Shown here in pieces: positions 56,581 through 64,000 of a stretch of DNA of 64,000 bases. The position numbers and the translations under genes are program-made. This DNA is from Gordius sp. MW1 (taxonomy: Eukaryota; Nematomorpha; Gordioida; Gordea; Gordiidae). The stretch lies in assembly GCA_964036665.1 (NCBI GenBank), contig OZ038528.1, positions 16,727,245 to 16,791,244 of the forward strand, read 5' to 3'. Each line of letters starts with the position of its first letter. Position 1 is the first letter of the stretch. Under the pieces are notes generated by a model. That model was not told the DNA's origin. It ran no database searches and saw nothing but the letters and a program-made list of their open reading frames with translations.

Positions 56581-57530
56581 CAATCAATCATTTTGACTGA
56601 AATATTTTTTACTAAGGGTCCATTTTCGCTATTTTTACGTGTTATGTTTATTGTTTTTAATAATATTATATATATTTTTGTAAATTTTGATAAAGCTGGA
56701 ACTAATTTAGGTTGGTTTCTCCAATAAAATATTATATATTTTATAAATTTTGATAAAACTGGAATCTAATTTAGGTTGGTTTATCCCCCCTTACCCATAA
56801 AAATAAATTTGTAAAAACAGACTAATCATTATAAGTTTTATTCAAAATTATGCTAATAGACAATCATTAATGTAATCAAAATGGTTGGCTTAATGCGTAA
56901 TGTAAATACCAAATTTTGAAGTATTATTTAAACGTGGGGTATATAAGGCCCAACATTTTAGTACAACAACATTAATCCGCTTTTCAAATATTCAATTATA
57001 GTTTGGAATACAAATTTTAGTATGCAAAAAACTAATAATGTGCTTTTTGGGTAGTTAAAGTTTAGTATAAGGGAGGAATGATTTATTGCTTACTCAAGAA
57101 CAATGTCTCAGTAATTACACGATGAACGCTTGGTGTTAATACGAGATAAAATTCTCTCAAAAAATCTCATTAATCACGCCTCTACCCAATCCCATTGGAG
57201 GGAGAGAGTGTGAAAAAACCATTAATCATCCCTTTACCCAATCAAAAGGGGTGTTTGGAAAAAAACACGTTGGCTGCTAACACCCTACACCGGTGTAATA
57301 TCCATTTCCACGACGCTCAAAAAAATCGACATGCCAATCAAAAATTTTTCTTAAAATTTGAAATTAAATTTCTATGAGCTAAGACAAACGTCAATCAACA
57401 GATGTTTTTAGTTACTAACCTATAAAATTCACAAAAAATATTGATTATAATTCAACCATGGTTTACAAGATTAATTAAAATTTATCATATTTGTAATTAA
57501 AATTTTTCATATTTAGCATTCTGCATTTAC
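56581..57530. other. Spacer between inverted hAT copies, left part
   Basis: No gene. A tandem pair lies at about 56665-56790: AAATTTTGATAAAGCTGGAA...TTTAGGTTGGTTT occurs twice, about 60 bp apart. Confidence 0.5.
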
Positions 57531-57539
57531 TTCTTTTGA

Positions 57540-59400
57540 TATGTATTTTTGAGCTTGAGCTGATGATCATTGATCTATGTTTATAATTCCTTTTAAATGG
57601 CTGATATAATTTATAAAGTCAATATTGTATTTGGTACATTTAATAACCTAAGGGATATTTGAGTGAGTATTTAAATACATTAACTAATGATCATTATATC
57701 TGATCTATGTTTATAAGCCTATCCTATTAATTGTAAAGCTAATTGATGAACTCAATATTGTATTTGGTACATTTATAATAACCTAAGGGATATCTGTTGA
57801 GCTTGAGCTAATGATCATTATATCTGATCTATGGGGACCGGGTCAAAGCCGCAGAAAAAAAACAGCAGAATTGGTCAGAACTGATCAAGACTGGTCAAGA
57901 TTGAACATCTGTTTATTGATATGATGAATTAAAATGTAAGTTTTAACCAATCTTTTATTCATAATTTATATTATAGATGTTGTATACTAATACTTCCATG
58001 GATATCATATTATATTTACAATTTTGGAAATAAAGGAATTAGAATTATTTATATTAAAGATGTTGAATACTAATACTTCCATGGATATGATATTATATTT
58101 ATAATTTTGGAAATAAAGGAAATAGAATTTAAGTTTTAACCTATCTTTTATTCATAATTTATATTATAGATGTTGAATACTAATACTTCCATGGATATGA
58201 TATTATTTTTACAATTTTGGAAATAAAGGAAATAGAATTTAAGTTTTAACCTATCTTTTATTCATAGTTTATATTATAGATGTTGAATACTAATACTTCC
58301 ATCTTAGATTGGTGAGGAGGGTTAGTGTTTTAGGTCGGGGTTAGTGTTTTAGGTTAGGGTTAGTGTTTTAGGTCAGGGTTAGGGTTATATTGATTATCTA
58401 AGTCATATTATTCTGCTACTTTGACCCTTTAAAATGTTTTGCCTTTACACTCATTTAAGTTTTTTTTATAAATATTTACTAGATTATAACAGACCAATTT
58501 TATTAATATTTACTAAATTATAACGGACAAATAATCAAGTGGTAATAATATTTAACATTGCATCTCTTTCTTTATATTTTAGATAACATGATATTGTTTT
58601 TAGAAATTGAGATGGGTCTATTTCACTGTTAGTATAATATTCTTTTAAATTATTGATACAAGATTCTTTGTTGATTTCTTTCTTAGATTTTGGGTTTATT
58701 GTTTTTCCTTGGTTTATTTTATAGATATTTGAGTTAGTTTCTTTCTGTATCTTTTTGAGATAATCAATAAATTGATAAATATTGGGTCTGATGATTTTTA
58801 CCCATATTAGCTTTGATGTAAGAATATTGACCAAGGGTCAGTACCTGCCCACTTCTTGAAGATTTTTTAAATTTTAACCAAATATGCATTAAAATTTATA
58901 TTTTGTATACTTATTCTCTTCTTGCTCAAAAATGAGACAAATTCTTTAAAATAAGACATGAAAATAAAAATTAAATATATGCTGCTTTGTCGTTTAATTC
59001 TAAATGTCTATGCGCTTCGCATTTTCCATCCCCCCGACTTTTTCTGCTATTTTTTCATAATTCTGCTATTTTGACCCCGATTCTGATCTATGTTTATAAG
59101 CCTATCCTTTTAATTGTAATTTTGGTAGGGCTAATTGATGAACTCAATTTTGTATTTGGTATATTTATAATAACCTAAGGGATATCTGTTGAGCTTGAGC
59201 TAATGATCATTATATCTGATCTATGTTTATAAGCCTATCCTTTTAATTGTAATTTTGGTAGGGCTAATTGATGAACTCAATTTTGTATTTGGTACATTTA
59301 TAATAACCTAAGGAATAGCTGAGTTAGTACTTGAATACATTGAGCTTGAGCTAGTGATCATTATATCTAATCTATGTTTATAAGCCTATCCTATTAATTA
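57540..59400. repeat. Degenerate repeat array, about 120-150 bp unit, split by an insertion
   Basis: Units contain GAGCTTGAGCT, ATGATCATTATATCTGATC, TATGTTTATAAGCCTATCC, TTGATGAACTCAAT and ATAACCTAAGGGATA. At least two lie at 57540-57833 and about three at 59082-59400. The array is interrupted by the Mutator-like element at 57834-59081. Confidence 0.75.
57834..59081 (-). mobile_element. Mutator-like element with 11-bp flanking repeat
   Basis: The left end reads GGGACCGGGTCAAAGCCGC, and the right end complement reads AATCGGGGTCAAAATAGC; both continue with CAGAA words. TCTGATCTATG flanks both sides (57823-57833 and 59082-59092), although the host array itself repeats this phrase, so it may not be a true duplication. 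A minus-strand frame at 58535-58834 (KIIRPNIYQFIDYLKKIQ, then KTISCYLKY) resembles the C-terminus of Mutator-like transposases. Internal tandem units of 83-109 bp (TACTAATACTTCCATGGATA) lie at 57940-58300, followed by TTAGTGTTTTAGGT repeats. Confidence 0.6.
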
Positions 59401-59914
59401 TTTTTTGTCTATAAGCTTAAAACTAAGGTAAAGTTTATAACTTAGACTAATAAAGTAAAAGATTTTTTAATAAGCTTCAAATGATTATGTGCATTTTTAT
59501 ACAAAACTAGAGATGAAAATACAAATGCTTGAGCTTGACTAAACTGATATTCATAATTTTCTTGATTTAACCTAAATTTATAAAATACATGTGAAAAAAA
59601 AGATTTGATAATATACTTAAATGGCTAAATTGATAGTTTGTTAGTGATTCTCTAAATTTTAATTTATAATTTAGATAATTATGCATAGTAATTATATGAA
59701 ATATTTTGAAAGTCTTGTGTCGTCATTTTAGTGTCTTCAAAAAAAATACATGTTTTTGTGCCAAAACTAACCTATTGAGCTTTTAGGAAGATCACGTGAT
59801 ATAGCATATAACTCGTTATTATGCCATATTAACCAATAGGAATGTTCAACTGAGCGTCGTCGTTTTTTAAATGTCGACGTTTCAGATCATTAGACCGGGG
59901 CTTTCGGGTGTATT

Positions 59915-61310
59915 CAGAGATCTCGTCATAACCGGTGTTAGAATCAAACCTTTTTAATTATTAGGTAAAATAAATAAATTTAAATTACGTCTTTTTTAAC
60001 GACTATCCGTTCAAGTTTAAATATATTGGATTCTTGAGCCATAGGCTGCCCCCCTTTCATAGTGATTTTTGTAAATTATTTGTAATTTTAAATTATTTGT
60101 TTGGCCTTGAAGAGGAGATGGCATTATTTCATTTTTTATTCTTATATCCAAGAATTAACATGCATAATTCTGAAAATTACGCCTTTATCGGTCATCTTTA
60201 TCGACCGCTAGTTTTATAGAATCATTATCAGCGATTTTTTTCTGCTCTAGAGCTCCACGAGCGTATTTCAGAAATAGAGCAATACATAATAGAAAGGTTA
60301 ATTGGGAACTTATGTCTTCAATATCTCCATAAAATGGCGTAAATAGGTCCTTTACTTCTTGTAGGATATTAATTTCTTCATTAAAAAACACAATTCCTAG
60401 CCCATTTTTTCGAAAATTAAAATATAAGGCATATTATATTCTATAAAAATGCTTAGAATTGGGTATTTATAGTATAATTTATTAACTGCGACTAACAACA
60501 TTTAAGTTGAATTCCAGCGGGTAATGTTGGGTTGGGAATTATGCACGACGTCATTTTGGTATATTCTTCACTCAAAAGAGGAGATCTTTTTAGAACTTTC
60601 ACCACGTGGTACATATTTTCTAAGGGACTGTCTATAACTGACAGCCGTTCTTTAACCACAGGTTAATGATGTGACAGGCACATTTGTGGTGATAAACTTA
60701 CAAGTTTCTATAATAGAATCAGTAAGCATATCAACAGCGGCAAGTTGGTTCGCCTCGTTATCGGTTGTAACACAAATAAGTGTATAAATTGTTTCGTAAC
60801 TTTTCAATACTATTTCAAGTTCGTAAAATAGATATTTATTAGCAGTATGCGGATGCCATATTTCAATACCTAAAAGAAGAGATGTGAGGTGCCATTAATC
60901 GTCTATATAATGCGCAATAATCGCGACATATGAGTGATTGTTGGATGAACTTCAAACATCATTCTTAAAGATATTTTTGAATCTAAAGCATTAAGAAATT
61001 CTTTCACTTGGCCTCGCTTTTGTTCGGTAGAATGTTTGAGTTATTTTTTTTGCTAATTTTTGATCACATTTGAACGTTTGATGAGGTGGAGGATAAAATC
61101 AGAAAATAAGGGCCATCAAAAATTTTTATTGTGCAGTTTTCATCTATGAAAATTTTCATATCTACGATTGATTAATAAATTTTGATCTTTTGAAATTGAT
61201 ATGTTGCCCAAAACATTACTATTAATATTACAATTAAACATATGTGAAACGTATGTAAAAAATGAAAATTAAACAACATATTTAAAACTCCTTAAATTAG
61301 GTGGGGAGGA
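59915..61310 (-). mobile_element. hAT transposase relic, copy 2 (minus strand)
   Basis: Inverted match to copy 1, from AAGGAGTTTTAAAT (about 61290) to CACCGGTTATGACGAGATCTC (about 59930). Minus-strand blocks: LNALDSKISL (about 60990), IEIWHPHTANKYLFYELEI (about 60860), TTDNEANQLAAVDML (about 60750), then FFNEEINILQEVKDLFTPFYG (about 60390-60330), a hAT-typical segment, and DIRIKN for the usual DPRFK. The dimerisation region seen in copy 1 is absent. Decayed by frame changes. Confidence 0.75.
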
Positions 61311-61388
61311 TCCTATGTTTTAAAAAAGACCGTAAAAGAGACTAAGAAATTTACTATAACTCAAAGCTAGTAAAAAACTAATTATTCC

Positions 61389-64000
61389 TTGTCTTTTACG
61401 TGTCTTACTGGTCGTAACTCCATAATTTTTACCCCACCATGGCCTACCACCTCCACAGCCACCCCCCTACCATTAAGAATTCAGCCCCTCCCACTGATAA
61501 CCCATTTGAGGAGCACAGGGACCTCGAGGAAAACTCCTACTTGGACTCAACTGGAGCGTCCGCCCTTTATACTAAGGAGGACCCGGGCACACCTCTAGCA
61601 TCCAATAGAGTGAATGGATTGCTAAGGAGCTGAAATTTATTAGAAACGATGTGATTTCGCTCCGATATGCAAAAGAACAGGAATCGAAACAAAAAATAAT
61701 CCATGCAGGACCGTCATGGGCGCCCCCGTATATACCACCCCTGCTAACCCCCCCCCCCCCCCATTTTTAACCCACCCAGGCAGAATCCCATAATGTCCAC
61801 CCAATTTAATCCCAACTCCCTTACCTTATCTCACGATGAGCTGAACCTAATGATTGCGAGAGAAGTAGAAAAAAGAGTCACGAGAGTTGAACGCCAATGG
61901 GTAAAAGAAGCTGACGAGAAAAACAAAACAGTACCGCTTTATCAAAAACATGAAAACGACTTCCTACTGGAATTTGGAGACACATGGGATGATCATACAA
62001 GCCACTGACGTCTTCTCGGAAAGAATTAAAACCATTGCCATGGCCACATATTACGGATGGCAAGTAGTCATCGGAAGAACCAAAGACTGGGCAATAAAAA
62101 ACGCGGGTTAGTTCTTTTCGTCCAAATTATCAACAGCCTATGCCAAGGAAGGCGCCTTTCAACCGAAAGAAAGGTGCGCCTGAGGCTAAGAAAGACTGAG
62201 CGACAATGTGTTAGGACGGCAGCGGCGACCCTCGGCAGTGGTGATAACCAGTATCGATGGGGGACGGACCGCTCCAACTTGCTTAAACAACTACAATCGT
62301 TTAGCCCGGAGCATCGCTATCAACTCCGTCTCCCTCGATGATGGCCCGGACGAAGGGACCCCCCACTGGATCACCCTTCTACGCCGCTGCCTTAGCACAC
62401 AGATGTGCCGGAACATCTCAATAGCCCTTTACATGATATCGGACTCTATAGTGAACCGATCCCCATTATCCACGAACCATCGAATACCCCCAATTTCCCC
62501 GCCTTTTGGGACATAAGCAATGGAAAAAGAATCCCATTCTCTTCCCCTTTGGATCTTAAAACCACCCTGCTTAGGCCCCATCACTCCCAATCTCTATTTA
62601 AATTTAATGTCGCCACTCGAGGTTTTAAACCCAAATTTAAACGTCGCGTCCTCGCTAATAACAACTGGCAATACCTTGTCCCCAGGTATGTCAGGCCCAT
62701 CCCCAGGGTATATCGCGACTTAATTGCCCAAATACAAACTCACATATTGTGAGACGCAACCCCCTCACTATTCCATCCCCAATGTATTTTATCCCAAAAT
62801 CGGATGGATCTCCTAGAATGATTGCGGATCTATCCATAATTTCAAAAAACTTCGCATCTTACCCTTTTTCACTAAAATCAATTCCCCTGATTGCGCGACC
62901 CCTAGCCGAAGCCAACTATGCTTGTAAAATCGACATAAAAAGTGCCTTTTTCGCCATTCAACTAGATCCATCAATCTCCCACCTGTTTGGCTTCAAAACA
63001 GGACGCCATAAATATGCATACAGAGTACTCCCCATGGAAGCATTCTTCTCCCCTTTCGTACTTCAACAAAACATGCTCGACTGTAACAAGTCCATAAGTA
63101 CATGCCGTTACAATGTCTATTTAGATCATATTCTCATATATGAGCAAACAACCCCGCAAGTCCGGCAAGATACCAATAATTTTCTAAAAATGGCCAGGAG
63201 ATGGAATCTCTCGATAAATATTCAGAAGTGAGAAACAACGCCACAGCGCATGCTCAACTACTTAAAAATATACATCAATCTTACCCAACACCGATTATCA
63301 ATCAATGCGAAATTCTTGCGAAAAATCGACGGTGCCATGATGATTATTAGTCACTTCATCACTACTTCACAAAAACCACACGCACTTGTAGCGCAAACAT
63401 GCTTAGGAATTCTCACCCACTACACGTATGGTTACATGTTGGACATTTCTCACCAGCATCAACACTATCCCCTTTAACGCCAGATTTTTCGTCCAAAAAA
63501 TGGTCGCCCTAAAAGCCCTAATGAATCATCCCTTATCAATGGTAACCATATGACTGAGACGCTTATAATGATGCATCTACCAGCCATATTGGAATATACT
63601 TCATGGCCGAGTATATGTCCGTCACTATCGCAGAAGCATTAGCAATGTTTAGATGTCAAAACTATATTCCTACTATCAATTTACTCGAACTACTAGCAGT
63701 TCCTATTGCCTACCTTCGAGTACTCGTTGAATATCCGAATATGACTCCAATAATCTACACCAATTCCAAAACAGCTTTCTACATATTCAAGAAAGGCTCG
63801 GCATACGCACCCCACCTGGAAGGAGCCTTTGCAAAAATCATCATGTGCCTAGGGATCAACCACGTACTCAGAATAAAGAATGGTCTCAAATGGGTTCCCA
63901 CCGAGAGAAACATGGCTGACTTACCCTCTAGAGAATTCTTAACAGACGAATACATGGTCAACTTAATCTCTCAAAAATGTACACCCGAAACAGCTGTCCC
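61389..64000 (+). mobile_element. DIRS-like retroelement fossil, running off the right edge
   Basis: Parts in order: a proline-rich then charged gag-like stretch (about 61439-62010), a low-similarity linker, a reverse transcriptase with fingers and palm blocks (about 62749-63231), and an RNase H domain (about 63600-63960). RNase H directly after the reverse transcriptase, with no integrase before the edge, and the wording of both domains favour the DIRS group over Ty3; this is a judgement, not proof. It is broken, with roughly five to eight interruptions. GC content is well above the surrounding DNA. No end repeats were identified; age cannot be estimated from one copy. Confidence 0.62.

Noticed and set aside
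1-64000. tRNA or rRNA genes
   Set aside because: I looked for tRNA A/B-box-type patterns and rRNA-like conserved blocks by eye and found none I could support.

Overview
The window is AT-rich nuclear DNA from an animal. Spliced genes with GT-AG introns, a DPF/BAF45 subunit with its requiem domain, a BACURD-type BTB adaptor, an NPDC1/CAB-1 membrane protein, and Kunitz and antistasin protease inhibitors together point to a metazoan, most likely an invertebrate bilaterian. I cannot place it more closely. Many introns are only 36-48 nt long, while others have been swollen by transposons to 2-3 kb.

Layout, left to right. 1-240: a Ty3-type integrase fossil. 1595-2274: a two-exon secreted antistasin-repeat protein. 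2.3-8.2 kb: repeats, including a 470-bp non-autonomous hAT element. 8281-16157 (+): a nine-exon DPF (d4/requiem) chromatin gene, 801 aa. 16.2-18.7 kb: a LINE scrap and a 308-bp inverted-repeat element. 18681-31003 (+): a twelve-exon PMS2 mismatch-repair endonuclease, 749 aa. Its introns hold a 2-kb G-tract foldback element and two direct copies of a minisatellite-bearing, Helitron-like element. 31613-34250: one hAT element inserted inside another. 36415-39986 (+): the 3' part of an NPDC1/CAB-1 gene. 42031-43942 (-): two Kunitz-type genes. 45.9-48.5 kb: decayed LINE pieces and a piggyBac-like miniature element. 52025-53394 (+): a complete five-exon BACURD/KCTD10-like gene. 54.96-61.3 kb: two old hAT transposase copies in inverted orientation, with a repeat array and a Mutator-like element between them. 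61.4 kb to the right edge: a broken DIRS-like retroelement.

The host genes show no operon or pathway linkage. DPF acts in SWI/SNF chromatin remodelling, PMS2 in MutL-alpha mismatch repair, BACURD in cullin-3 ubiquitylation, NPDC1/CAB-1 in neuronal vesicle membranes, and the antistasin and Kunitz proteins in secreted protease inhibition. The exon models were assembled by hand from splice signals, codon phase and remembered family sequences. The phases close exactly for DPF, PMS2, BACURD and the small Kunitz gene.

The most unusual material is in the mobile DNA. Four elements have perfect 8-bp target duplications that can be read directly. Two nested hAT elements carry palindrome arrays differing at the central dinucleotide (GAACTAGTTC versus GAACGCGTTC). 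One hAT fossil has a palindrome that encodes its dimerisation motif on both strands. I found no convincing new gene system.
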